Assembly (NCBI GenBank): GCA_030704615.1
Contig: CM060731.1
Location: forward strand, 88,886,756-88,950,755
DNA: 64,000 nt
Reading direction: 5' to 3'
DNA from: Takakia lepidozioides
Taxonomy: Eukaryota > Streptophyta > Takakiopsida > Takakiales > Takakiaceae
Part shown: positions 43,198 through 54,924 of the stretch, one piece after another
Position numbering within the stretch: position 1 is the first letter of the stretch
Layout: each line of letters opens with the position of its first letter
The notes under the pieces: generated by a model
Told to the model about the DNA's origin: nothing
Seen by the model: the letters and a program-made list of their open reading frames with translations, nothing else
The model's database searches: none
Translations under genes and position numbers: made by a program

Positions 43198-44699
43198 TGC
43201 CTAACATTGTTTTGTTCGGACATTCTTCATGCTTTTGACATGGCCTTAGACACTTCAGCCTCCACGTCAGATTCATCTAGCAGGGTGAGTTCTTCCTTCC
43301 ATATTCAGGTATTTATCATAGGGTCGTTGGTATGAGGCATGCGATTCAGCTGACTACAGGTCTGACTGACAGGGTCTTCTTGCATAGGCCTTTGGGCTTG
43401 GCTTACCCACGTGGTTTGCCATCCCTAGTAGTATGGTCGTATTGTTTCACATGTTTCTGTTGAGCAATGTGTGCAGAGTTCAGTAAAAAAAAGGAAGGGA
43501 ATTGCAAGAAGGATGCGAACGAGCATTAAGTCTCTTACCTAGCAAAGTGTGCACCAACTATTTGCGCCAACTGCTGTGATTAGTGGCGCGGTTGTTCCCC
43601 CTTACGAAAAACCAGCCCCGCCCACTGACGTTCCAGTCCACCAGTATTGGCTCCTCCCTCGTATCCGCTTAGCTACCCACAGTATCCTGCCATGTCAGGG
43701 TATAATCTGCATGGGCACATGCCGTATCCTCACAATCAACCTCAAAAACAATGATTCTCAGTGCCAGAATTACAATTTCTTTTGCTCCACCTGCAGGCGC
43801 TCCAATGCATGATCCTAGTCAAGGTGGGTATTCCATTTACCACCATTATGGAATGCATCCCCATAGTATGTATCCTCCTCGCCTATGTACAACCAACCTA
43901 CTTCCTCCCTCTATTCTACCAACCCTGCAAGACCACACCAGGGGCAGGTCCAGTATGGTGGCCACCAACCTTCAGGATCCAACTACAGGAGGTTTACTAT
44001 TTCATGAGCGCATGAGCCCATGAGCCCATGAGCCTATGAGCTCATGAGCGGAAACATCGCGGAATTTGGAATTTTCCTGCCTTTATTGACGGTGTTATGT
44101 CTTGTATGTCCTCTGACCTAGGAATAGGGTCTGTTTCTCCTAGTCCAGGATGCGGAATGAGGTATTTCGGCGCCCTATTCCCAAAAAAGAAGCAGTTGTG
44201 CTAAAATGGTGTTTTTGAAGACATCCCACCGGGGTATTTCGGCACCGAAATTACCTCTTAAAATGTGATATAGTGCGGTATTTAATGGCGCAGAACGGGC
44301 TATTTGGGCGCCGAAATACCCAAGTGGAATGTGCTGAAGTGCCTTGTGCTGAAGGCTTCCATCGCGATATTTTGGTACAGTAATTCATCCGTGGAATTTT
44401 GAGGCCCATATAACGAAGGCGCGCATTGGCTATTTCGGCGCCAAATTCCCAATAGGAATGTTAGAAACGGCAGGGTTTTCATGGCTTCAAGTTCTCGCTC
44501 GATGGTGTGCATAAATTACTTGTAGGGTTCTTCAATGAAGTTTGCGTCTCTTCTACTTTTATTATACATTTTGGTTGGCGGGAAGAAATGTAGGGCAACG
44601 GACAAGCAGTCCGAACACAATGATTTTTCCAAATCGTCAATATTTCATTAAGTGTTTCAGAACTGTACAACAAAAGGATCCAAATGAGACTTTGCTAGG

Positions 44700-45200
44700 T
44701 GAGGATCCGCTATCACTGTCCGATGCATCCCCGGCCTCATGGCAAGGATGGCTGCCTTCCACCTGCCTCCGAACCCTGCACTGCCGTTTACCGCTGGTAC
44801 TCTGAAAGCCCTCCCCTCAAAAATACCATCCTCACCAGCCGGAACTGTCCACTTGGGTGCGGAAGTGTCCTCAACATTCCCCTCGCTCTCGGACGCGGAT
44901 TCTATTACGAACTTCCCTACTCTGCCTTCACAATTCTATTGTTTGGCCTCACGCCTCATTATGATTCTCTGCTCATTCCCGTATGTCAATTGCTCTAACC
45001 GAGTAGGCCTATCCTCCCTGCTGATGCTTCTCTGGCAGCCGTGTCTGCATAGGCTGGTAGAAAAAAAGGCTTCTGGGGCTCGCGAGAAACGATTTTCTGG
45101 CAAAGAATGGCCGATGCGATTTCTCTCTTCCTGTGCAACAGGGTCCGATTCGGGCAAGTCTCCCAGCTTCTCCTCGTCGGACGACTCTGCAAGGCTGAGT
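44700..45200 (-). pseudogene. Unidentified minus-strand coding pieces in the insertion
   Basis: Minus frame from about 45,200 reads LSLAESSDEEKLGDLPESDP then RPTRLEQLTYGNEQRIIMRR, and at 44,940-44,700 another open stretch. Composition suggests real protein, broken by shifts. Function unknown. Confidence 0.35.
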
Positions 45201-45654
45201 GTAGCACAAACATAGAATGAAGTACATTAGAGAATTCAAACAGGGAATCATCGGCAGGTTGCATGGTCCCTACAACCGAAACCAATACACTTACTATGGT
45301 GCAACTCACTCGAAGATAGGCATTGGGGGAAGCGGCTTCGGGCGCCCTGCATCGAACGAATTTCCTGGACTTCCTCCTTTCATCTTCCTCTCCCCTTCCA
45401 CAATGTCATCTTCTGCATTTTTGGGATCCTCAGTCGGAGGCAAACGCTGAAGGCCCGCCAATTGTAATCGTACAAGGCCGTATCCCCCTCAAATGAGAAC
45501 ACAAATCGGTTCGACATCCTTCCCGCCCACATACAGCACCTGCAATTCATAGACACAACCACACCAAACTCAAGAATGAGGCGCTTCCTCGCAAAAGCAA
45601 ACATACACAAACAGAAATGGTGTCAATTTTGGTGCCGCATTCAATTAACATTCT

Positions 45655-45885
45655 CACCTGTATTTGCACGTGATGTCGAGGACCCTGCCTTCAACATCCG
45701 TACATGTTTCCATGAGCGTGGGATGAATGCAGGACTCATGGTCCTGCCATACCTCCATGGCTTGCCCGACAAATCACAAAGAATGTCCTTCTCTCCCACA
45801 TGGTTGAACATGACGTTATACTCCAGTGGATCAACTATGGAATCAACAAGTCTTCCTGTTTCACGTAATTTGAATTTCTAATGTT
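45655..45885 (-). pseudogene. Unidentified exon-like segment
   Basis: Minus strand reads KLRETGRLVDSIVDPLEYNV and GEKDILCDLSGKPWRYG without stops, then meets a GTGAGA donor at about 45,655. This could be an exon of a gene carried by the insertion. Confidence 0.4.
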
Positions 45886-46964
45886 TCTTCACGAAGCAAA
45901 ATGCCTGAAAGATAAGAGTCCGCAAGCTCCAGCAGGTTCTGATCGTCGCCAAGTCGTACCACGTTGTCGTCCTGCTCCTTCTGTCAGCTCAAGGGGCGCC
46001 CTTCTGCAGATCCAACTCCCACACTCCAGCAGCCTCCACCGCATCCGTGTTTTTTGAAATGACTGCAACCCAAATCTCTGCTTCCAGTTCTCCCTAGGGT
46101 TTTACTGGCGAAGCCATGGGCTCCTTCTGTTCCTCGACTTCCGAACTCTAGGTGGGCTTTTTCTGAGGCGATATCTGAGGTGTTGAATGAGGACTCGCCT
46201 GCCTCGATGCACTTCCACCTTGCGAGCGCAGCACCCGGGCAGGAGTATCCAAAGTTGACTGTGTTGCTTCGCCCCCTGCGATCCCTCCCCAGCTCCCATG
46301 TCAAACAAACAGGAAAACATGAGACACTGCACGCAAAAAAAAAGGTGTAAAAGGAATATTGCGTATGGAGTGCTTCACATCTGCAAAGCACGAATCTCTC
46401 ACTGGTGGGCGATCCGAGTCTCCGGATAACGAGGTCTACATTTCATGCATGAGACGGAGCTTAAAGTCGTGTCGTCGGCGGCTTCCCAAAATCCCGCGTC
46501 CTCCTTCTCTTTGCCGGAGTCACCTGACCTTCCACAAACTCTATGCTACCACTATGCCGCATAAGGAGAGGAAACGCAGGAGAATGTCACTACAGAAAGG
46601 CAAGGAGCGATAGAGCGAAGCGGTGGAAACATGCAACCACTCTACACGAGCAGATGTGTAAGCAGCCACGTCTCCCGAAGCGTTGCCACCGTCACCACTT
46701 TCTGCCGTATGGGTGATGAAGAGATTGTGACCCCTGACACGTTCGCAACAGATGAAGTCGACTGAACACGACGCGTGCCAGTTCCAGCCACCAGTACAAG
46801 ATGGTTTATCCGAATTGCGGCACCGGAAATACCTTCCGTTCACCATGCTGTTCCCGGAGCAGCCGACATTGAATGAAATATCCGCACATCATGAAACCCA
46901 ACCGCATGAAAATCCCCTGCCTATGACATTCAACAGTCAGGTCGGTACATTTCATAAGCGGACG

Positions 46965-48310
46965 GATGAATTTCGGCGCCGAAATTCATCCTATTCAAGT
47001 ACTTTCGTACACAAACTTACAAATTTCGGCGCCGCAATTCATCGCTTCCCAAGTCCTAATTCGTCATGAGCAAACCTGTCAGTGGGATATCGGAGCCGGA
47101 ATTAAATCCGGAAACAGTGGAAACGGCTGCACTTGGGCACATTTCATCCATATTTCGGCGCCGAAATTCATTACGAATATCTCCGTCCACGCGTAGACGA
47201 GGTGAAATCATCCATATTTCGGCGCCAAAATTCATTACGAATATCTCCGTCCACGCGTAGACGAGGTGAAATCATCCATATTTCGCGCCGAAATTCATCC
47301 AGAGCGAAGACTAAATCGGCACCATGCTATGCTTTGCCGCCATCATTGCCCCTGACGGATGCTGTCCATGCCTGTTGGACTTGCCATTTCTGGACATTTA
47401 ACTATAATTTCGGCGCCGAATTATCCTTTATGTGCGGCAACGTCCCGTGCGAAAAAGACCACTTAATGGATACTGTCGGTTTCAAATGGAAAAAAACGGC
47501 TAAAATACAATTAATTTGACAGAATGGGTTCAATATGCCGATTTCTCCATTAAATGCAGGAATATTCCTGTTATCTTCGTCGGAACGGGGTATTTCCAAC
47601 GATTTACGGAAAATTATATCATCCAGAAGCAAATAGTAAGTGTCGGGTTTGGACGAATTTCGGCGCCGAAATTCATCCATTTCAAAGAAAAATAAATATT
47701 GGAGGGAGGGGCATTGGATGAATTTCGGCGCCGAAATCCGGCGCTCAAACCCTGAAAAATTTGGAGGGATGGAGTCGGTTGAATTTCGGCGCCGAAATTC
47801 ATTGCTCGCGAAGAAAAATAAATAAATTCGGGAGGACTTCGGATGATTTCGGCGCCGGAATTCATTGCTCGCGAAGAAAAAATAAAATCGGGGAGGACTT
47901 CGGATGAATTCGGCGCCGAAATTCATTGCTCCGAAGAAAAAAAAAAATTCGGGAGGACTTCGGATGAATTTCGGCGCCGAAATTCATTGCTGGCGAAGAA
48001 AAAAAAAATTCGGGAGGACTTCGGATGAATTTCGGCGCCGAAATTCATTGCTCGCGGAGAAAAAAATAAATTCGGGAGGACTTCGGATGAATTTCGGCGC
48101 CGAAATTCATTGCTCGCGAAGAAAAAGGAAAATTAGAAGGGAGGACTTGGATGAGATTCGGCGCCGAAGTTCATCTGTCGCAAAGAAAAAAAAAAAAAAA
48201 AAAAAAAAAAGAGACTTCAGATGAATTTCGGCACCGAAATCCATCCGCAGGGCAGCAGAATTAGGGTCGGAAAAGGAGATGAAGAATGAATTTCGGCGCC
48301 GAAATACATC
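46965..48310. repeat. Array of TTTCGGCGCCGAAA palindromes
   Basis: Clear copies lie near 46,975, 47,025, 47,155, 47,220 and 47,408; an ordered tandem array then runs from 47,656 to 48,305 at 60-65-bp spacing (starts about 47,656, 47,721, 47,782, 47,846, 47,908, 47,968, 48,029, 48,090, 48,155, 48,224 and 48,290). The best copies are 24-bp perfect palindromes (atgaatttcggc and its complement). Spacers are A-rich with gggaggacttcggatga. Single copies also occur at 44,170-44,450 and 48,470-48,620. Confidence 0.85.
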
Positions 48311-48992
48311 CATTCTGCCGATTCAGGATTACTGTCATTCGGATGTCGGCACCGATATCCGGACACGTGGTGAATCACGACTGTAATCAGGAACACATTC
48401 ATCTGTATTTTGGCATCCAAATTCAACCCTCATGTGCAGAAACAATTTGATGAAGAAGATGTTCATCCGAATTTCGGCACCGAAATCCATCCGTTGGATG
48501 CTTGGTCAGTTTCATGAGGTGAACAAATTACTATTTCTGTCGCCGGAATTCATCCCCTGGCTTCCAAAGTTGTTACATGACAGAGATGTTCATCCAGATT
48601 TCGGTGCCGAAATTCATGGGAAGGCCTGATTTATTGTAGCCCAAGTGGTTGTACATTACAATTCAGGCACCAAATATCCGATGTGAACTTGCTGTTGTCG
48701 TCCGTTTTTGTAACGTACGTTACATACCTTCATCTTTACGTGCACTGATCACCCATCCTGTTGGATACGGAATCCTCCAGAAAATCATTTGTGTTATTAG
48801 GTAGGACACACTCTTCTCACTGCAGGACTTCGCTGCGGAGCGTACCGAGAGGTCCCGTCTTCAACATGGACTCCCGTGTTTGGGTAAACGTGTACTTCCA
48901 TCCTGATTCTCTGAAAGCTAAAATACGTTCCACGAAATCCAATTCCCAGTCGTCATCCTCCTCCCACAAGAAGCTCTTCGCCCCGCATACCG

Positions 48993-49412
48993 GTGGGTGA
49001 CCCCGCAGCTTGGCCCACCCATCGGTGGGGGAAACTGAAAAGACGGCGGCCACCAACAAAGGCGAACGACACCAGGATGGCCAACGCTCTTGCAATGCCT
49101 TGCATAGTGCAAGGTTGCAGGGATGTTCCTCACCCCGGGATGGGGCGCATATTTCAGTTGTCAACAGCCGGGTCTGCTGCGCGCAGTGTCGTGTATACAA
49201 TCACGGTTTCACAGTACCCAGCTTGCAACTGTGAGGACTTCCTTGTTATGGAATCGAAGAATGCAGCATACGTCCCCTGCAAACACCTTTATTACATTTT
49301 TCTGAAGCGCATGAGTTGCATATCCGCAGTGGACGTCTTCATCCATGCTCCAACACTGAGTTTCAACGAGCTGCACAAGGCCCTACGGCAGGACACTAGT
49401 CGGACTGCTTGA
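48993..49412 (+). CDS. SWIM zinc-finger protein fragment in the insertion
   Basis: 139 codons. The C-terminal half contains ITVSQYPACNCEDFLVM followed by YVPCKHLYYIFLKRM: the CxCxnCxH SWIM signature (Cys at 49,224, 49,230, 49,278; His at 49,284). SWIM fingers occur in MULE-type transposases and in ZSWIM ubiquitin ligases and bind DNA or protein. The upstream part, STAGSAARSVVYT, fits the usual strand before the finger. No transposase catalytic domain was found nearby. The true 5' end is uncertain. Confidence 0.6.
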   Translation: MGDPAAWPTHRWGKLKRRRPPTKANDTRMANALAMPCIVQGCRDVPHPGMGRIFQLSTAGSAARSVVYTITVSQYPACNCEDFLVMESKNAAYVPCKHLYYIFLKRMSCISAVDVFIHAPTLSFNELHKALRQDTSRTA

Positions 49413-50096
49413 CATTCCACATTCGGGAAGGAGAAAGTGGCAATTATATTACATTCATCTTCTTGCACCCTATTTTTTTTGGAGGAATTATACACTTGGT
49501 GGTGCCGCATCGCCATGGCTACATGTGAATTTTGGTGCCGCAATACATGAGAATGTGGTTTTTGGCCATGAATGGCATGCGCATGCTTTTTTTATTTTGG
49601 TTGTCTACAAATGGATCCGAGTAAAGCATACATTGTGTGGAGATTAACGGGCATTGAGGCCTATTTCAGCGCCGTTTATGGTCTATGTACTGCATAGTGC
49701 TTCCTTGTTACTGCTCTTCATTCAATTTGTAGTGATTTCGCAGCCCATCCTGGCGTTTTCGTCCACCTCTATGAGAAGACTCCAATTTGCTACAAATACA
49801 TTGTTACTGTTCTGCAAATGTGATGTCTTTACAAGATTGCTAGTTCTGTGTCCCAGTGGGAAGGGTCCTACTGCACATTCCAGCATTTGCATACTGCACT
49901 TTGTGCAAACAGCAATCCATACGACAAAGGACACGTCCCAGCATACTGGCAGTGAATTGCAAAAAACCTTAACAGAAGATTATCCAAGCATGTATATTCC
50001 CCATATGGCACAGGGAAGCTGCTTGATTTCTGAATGAAAATGTATGTGCCATGAGTGTCGGCGAGTCGAAACATGTCTACTCTAGCATGCAAGACC

Positions 50097-50620
50097 TATG
50101 GTCCCCTCGCCCAAGAAGAAGGAACTCTAACTGGCCTCTCAAGGACCTCCTGAGTGACCGGGTGCCTATATTTGAACAAAATGTCAGTGGTTTCTGTCGC
50201 CCGGTTGAAACTAACGAGGATGTCGTGTTTATCGATAGCGCCCCCTTGGTAGAAGGACATTTTCACAGTGGGCCCTGTGTTCCCCTCCTCCTCATCCTCA
50301 TAACTGAAGAGAATGTCCCACTTTCCGAGCCAGTCCGTCCACGCGTAAAGTTTTCACCTATGCACTCATCATACGTCCACTCGCAACAATTCCAGCGATA
50401 CAGCAACGCTGTGCGTGATCTGTTCGGCTCCCACTCATGCGGAAAGTCCAGGTCCATGATGCGTAGGAACCACCTGCTCCCCAACCGGGGTCCAGGAGAA
50501 TCGTGCAATCCTGGAAGAAACTCCATTGCTCTCAGCTGGACAAGTCGAGGATCGTCCCTATAAACATCCAGGAAAACAATGATGTCGTCTGCTTTCGGGA
50601 AAATGACTCCCGTCTAGCGT
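50097..50620 (-). pseudogene. Unidentified minus-strand coding sequence in the insertion
   Basis: From about 50,620 the minus frame reads TGVIFPKADDIIVFLDVYRD, PGPRLGSRWFLRIMDLDFPH and CCEWTYDECIG. After one frame break near 50,340 it continues WTDWLGKWDILFSYEDEEEG and ends PVRVPSSWARGP at a stop near 50,097. Roughly 175 residues, acidic and aromatic. No family recognised. Confidence 0.45.
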
Positions 50621-50764
50621 CGATAGATGTGATTCGGGCACGACATGGCCTCACGACATAGCACGAACTCAAAGCAGGGAGGAGATGGGCACAACAGAGA
50701 AGAGTGAAGAGCAAAATGAGAGCAAGGCCTCCCTTACCGTAAGGCGGGTATTTGCTCTCCGGAG

Positions 50765-51110
50765 CCCAATTTTGGCGCCGTTATTGGATGGAGTGCGGAA
50801 GCTTCAGCTGAGAATTTTGTTTCCGCAGGTCAATTTCGGCGCCGTTATTGGTTGCAATCCCTAGCCTTCAGCCGGGTATTTGGTTTTCGGACCCAATTTC
50901 GGCGTCGTTATCGGCTGCACTCCGGTGGCTTCAACCGAGTATTTGATTTTCGGGGCCCATTTCGGCGCCGTTATCGCCTGCACTCCGGAGGATGCAGCCG
51001 GGTATTTGGTTGGCGGAGCCCAATTACTTTCACCGTTGTTGGCTTCACTCCCGAGCCTTCAGCCGGCTATTTCTTTTCCTGTGCCCAATTACGGCGCCGT
51101 TATACCCAAC
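50765..51110. repeat. About six tandem units of 62-66 bp with GGCGCCGTTAT
   Basis: Units begin caatttcggcgccgttat or variants at about 50,768, 50,830, 50,891, 50,957, 51,021 and 51,085, followed by tgcactccgg--gcttcagccgggtatttgg. This is a second, non-palindromic use of the same GGCGCC core in the insertion's right part. Confidence 0.75.
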
Positions 51111-53394
51111 CATCATGCACTTCTGCAACAGTACTATCCACGGTTATAGGTCGCCATTGCGTTTTCGGAGTCTGCAAACCCGGATCCTAATTCCGCTTGC
51201 GTCTCTGCCTCTGGGATAATTTCGGTGCCGTTATTGCCCAGAATTCAGTTTTTCTATGACCTGGCCTAGCGGTCCATGAGCCTGGGCTCCAAGTCATGAG
51301 CGTACACTGGTACTCATGAGCGGAGTGCTTCCAGCATGAGCGCGGAAATCTTCGATTTTTGATTATTTTATAGTTTTGGGCCCGAAAAAAATCTGCCGAA
51401 ATTCGAAGTGTGTTACTTTGCGACTCATGGGTGAGCCATGCCCGCTCATGAGCTCATGAGCTCACCGCTCATGAGCTCATGGAATAGCAACCCCCCAACT
51501 ACAGTGGAGTACAACTGCCGGCACCTTCGAGCTTCACTGCACCGCGGCCACCTCTTTATCCAACATCTCCAGGTACACCTAATACCCTGAAAGGGAAAGG
51601 CATTCTGAAATAGACCGAGGATGCATTTGCTCCGCATCATCCTGTGGGGTGGGAGACAGCAGTCCAGCCCCAACAGAGTGAAGGTGGTAACATGCATGGT
51701 ACTGCTGAAACTTTGCAGGATTCCAGCCTTAGTCCTGGGGGGACATCAGGTGTGACTCCTATAGAACGCAAAAATGCTTTAAGGAGGGAAAGAAGGGCAC
51801 TTGCAAAAGATCTGAGAGACCAGGCTGCTCAGAATGTGGCTGTAGGGAAGAGGAAATTTTTCATTTCTTGTGATGAACTTGGAAACCCTGAAGGTCCTGC
51901 TCGGAACCAGTGGATGACAGCTCTGCGAGGGCAGTGTCAACGTTTGTTGGACTGGTCATTGTATGCTCAGGATCAACCATTACACTTAATTGAAAAGATC
52001 ATGGAGATCCTGGCTTCAGATTGGGAATACGGACCTCCTGGTCTTAACATAAAGGCTATTACAAAAACAATTTGCGGGCAGCTCAAGTACCAACGAAATA
52101 AGCTGTTCAAAAATTACTATAGTGTGGGGCTGCCCAAACCCCATCATGTGCCAGACAAGACATGGGCACAACTAGTTGTTAGTTGGGGTTCCACTGATTT
52201 CAAGAAATTTCAGGCAAATGGTGTCAAGGCGCGCGGATGTGTGAAGAATACATCTCGATCAGGTCGCAGTGGAATCAGCGGTGTTGTAGCACGACTGGTA
52301 TACTTCTCTTACAACATAGGAAGTTCCCACATTGTTTTGCATTGACAAACTTTATGTGTTGGGTTTTTTTGGCTAGAGCTCAGAGTCTATTCCTATCACC
52401 ATTGAATTAGTACACATTGCTACTACTTGGGGGCCTTCTCAGAGTTGGGCGCCAGCAAGAAACTAAGCACTCTTATTGAGGGGGAGTCATTGACGCTATC
52501 CTAGATAATTCTTTACTGTTGGCAGTGTGCTATGCTAGTCATTAACACTTGCAAGTTTGTTGCAATCACAGGAGAAGGAGACTGGACGTACACCAAGTTT
52601 GCAGGAGATCGCCGGTAGCGCCAGGAGTGACAAAGGCTACGGCTCGGGGTGTACAGGCAGTGCAGCCACAACGGTATATAAACTCAGTACCAATTCTGGT
52701 GTGAATTACATATTCGTGATTTCCATGCCATTGCTAGTTGCCGTTTGGTTCTGTTTTCTTACTAGTTCATCAGTCAGTGTAGTGAATTGTTACTTTGGAG
52801 GTGTTCTATGTGATGGGGCAGGGAATTGGTTCACTAGCAGCTCGCCTCGATGCTATGGAAAACAAACAAGTGCAGATGGAAGCCAGCTCCAAGGCAGCTT
52901 TGGAAGCAGTCCAAGGCCAACTGGAGGCAGCAGCTGCATTCAACATTGCGCTCGCAGCTAAACTTGGCATGAATGTGCCAGATTCGGAACCTACAGGTCC
53001 ACCATGCACCACCTTTGCACCACACACAACAAATGAGACTATTTCTCATGTTATGGGCTCACCACTCAACCTGTTCAAGGCAGTTTCTTCACCGCCACCA
53101 AAGCCAAACACAATAGGCTCATTGTTTGGGCTTTCAGAAATGGAGGGGGATGATGACATGGAGGGTTGGTCTGAAGGTGAACTCAATCCATCCCCCCATA
53201 TTGTTGAGGCAACTGCAAAGTGTTCATCCGTTTTGTTGTCCCCTACACCAGTAGCACTTCCGGCATATGTACTACCCTCTCAATATGCCTATGAGGTCTC
53301 CATGAATTTGCAGAGTGCCCCACAGAAAGGTGTGTCTTTTGTACATGATAATCATGTACAAGTTGTTGGTAATTGCCCTTCGGCAACTGAGAGG

Positions 53395-53900
53395 CAGAAA
53401 CACATCCTTATACTTGACTTGAATGGATTGTTATGTGAGAGCAGACTACGAACAAGGGAACACCTAGAGCCCACTGTCACCTCCAGACCTGGGTGTCAGG
53501 AGTTTCTGGACCGATGCCTTCAGATTTTTGATGTAGGTGTATGGTCTTCCATGTCATTGAGTAATGTCCTTCCAGTTGTGAAAGCATTGTTTCCTGGGAA
53601 GCAACCAAAGATGGTGCTTCACCAAGACTATTGTGACCAACCTGTGGGAATGGTGGACCCTCTCAATCCTTCTAAAACTGTCATGTACAAGAACTTATGT
53701 AAGTTTTGGAAGGACTACAGCCATTACAATCCAACCAATACTTTGCTGGTGGACGATTCCCCACTCACTTGCTTACCCAACCCTGCAAATAATTGCATCT
53801 TCCCGTATCCATGGAAGTTGAGGGATCAGCCAAACTGCAAGAGGCTTATGAAAGAATTACTGCCTTGGTTAGAGGGTGTATCCAAGGCTGCACACATCCC
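53395..53900 (+). other. FCP1/NIF-like HAD phosphatase domain
   Basis: Key motifs in one open exon: ILDLNGLLCES (motif I; Asp at 53,416, second position Asn in place of the FCP1 DxD Asp), FDVGVWSSMSLSNV (motif II), and LLVDDSPLTCLPNPANN with FPYPWKL (motif III). The DxNGLL form is shared with a plant FCP1-like subfamily I know from angiosperms. Loss of the second Asp makes canonical phosphatase activity doubtful. It sits between the coiled coil and the C-terminal CACTA domain without any break in frame. Confidence 0.75.
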
Positions 53901-54924
53901 TGAGTATGTGTTAGGGCACCCATACAGATATGGGCAGCCCAACTACTTGTTCAATACTGCAGCCATGGGTAGTGGATCACAACAATCTGCAAAGGCATCC
54001 GAACCAGGGCTTCCTGCTGCCAGAGTTCCAACGACTTTGCCTCCCGATGCAACAACAAAGCATAATCAAAGAAAGGTGAGAGCAAAAGATTCAATGCGTG
54101 GGTGCGTGGGTGGATTTGTATTGTTAATGCTACTTCACAATGTGTGTCATTCGTGCTATTCTCATTTTTTGATCATGTGTCATTCAATATGCAGATGGTG
54201 AAACCAGTGAAGCGTTCAATGGGCAGGGAAAGCACAATATGTGCTATCAATCAGACTACAACCACAGTGGATGTAACTGAACCATGGGGTGACCAACAAA
54301 ATCCGCACAGTGTAAGTACTTCCTTTGTCCTCTTTTGTTTCCTTGTCTGATGCTGGATCAATATACCCCCTATGTATCGCTGTGTAGCTGCAGGATTGAC
54401 AACCTACAAAGGTAGTTTTGTGACATCATCCTACCACATCCATGTTGACCATGCAGAACCTGCTATCAACTAGGTATGACACTGTTCCACCTTTGATCAT
54501 GTCAGCATGGAGTATAGAGACAGGCAAATGCAATTCAGAATTGGAAGTACTGCAATAGGTAGGCTTGGGGTGTTTGCTGGAAGAACGAGGATGCATTTTG
54601 CAGGAGTGCCAAGCTGTCAGTCTCTGTTCTCCAGGGTTCATTTCTGATATAGGAATCTGGTTTTTGTTGCAGTTTCAGATCGGCGACAAGGTGTTATTGT
54701 TTGATCCTTGTGCACCAAAAAGAAGGGCAGGTGTGGGATATATTGCTGGATTTCCGAAAGCAAATGTGCCAGACAACTATTACCGTATCCATGTGAAATC
54801 GGTCATGATTTCAGAGGTTGTGTTGCCGTACCCGGACTACTCTGTTACCCCTAATCATACCACATTGGGTGACACGCAGGGAAGTGCCACCTTATGGTCT
54901 GAAAAGTTTATTAAACACGCGTGA

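Larger units (their letters stand above)
44005..51484. mobile_element. 7.5-kb insertion with CATGAGC ends and GGCGCC palindromes
   Basis: It interrupts the Pro-rich part of the TNPA-like gene between ...SNYRR and ...QPPNYSG. The left end has ctatttcatgagc followed by several catgagc(cc) repeats. The right end has gctcatgagctcatggaatag, its imperfect inverse. The same catgagc clusters recur inside the right end (51,290-51,490). The interior has about 30 copies of a GGCGCC-centred palindrome, a SWIM zinc finger and several minus-strand coding pieces. Probably a DNA transposon of a family I cannot name. The flanks share ccaactacag, which may be protein repeat or duplicated target. Confidence 0.6.
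43240..54924 (+). pseudogene. TNPA-like CACTA gene encoding a protein with an FCP1-like phosphatase domain
   Basis: Model: exon 1 43,240-43,284 (MALDTSASTSDSSS, GTGAGT donor); Pro/Tyr/Gln-rich exon(s) about 43,520-44,005; a 7.5-kb insertion; then 51,485-52,297, 52,572-52,673, 52,801-54,075, 54,195-54,311 and 54,673-54,924. The five downstream exons join at phase 0 through GT-AG introns. Domains: a Transposase_24-like region (TWAQLVVSWGSTDFKKFQAN, then EKETGRTPSLQEI); a coiled coil; an FCP1/NIF-type HAD domain at 53,395-53,900; and a C-terminal DUF8039-like region with VLPYPDY and TTLGDTQGSATLW. A TAG at 51,611-51,613 and frame breaks in the Pro-rich part, plus the insertion, disable this copy. 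Its neighbour on the minus strand is a TNPD transposase, so one CACTA family with divergent genes is likely. Confidence 0.7.

Noticed and set aside
46965-48310. E2F-type promoter sites
   Set aside because: The core TTTCGGCGCC is one base longer than the E2F consensus TTTSSCGC and occurs as a perfect palindrome in a tandem array, better explained as a transposon repeat.
53395-53900. A separate host FCP1-like gene with its own start
   Set aside because: The exon has no start or stop separating it from the flanking transposon domains, and the five exons from 51,485 on join in frame at phase 0. Transcript evidence would still be needed.
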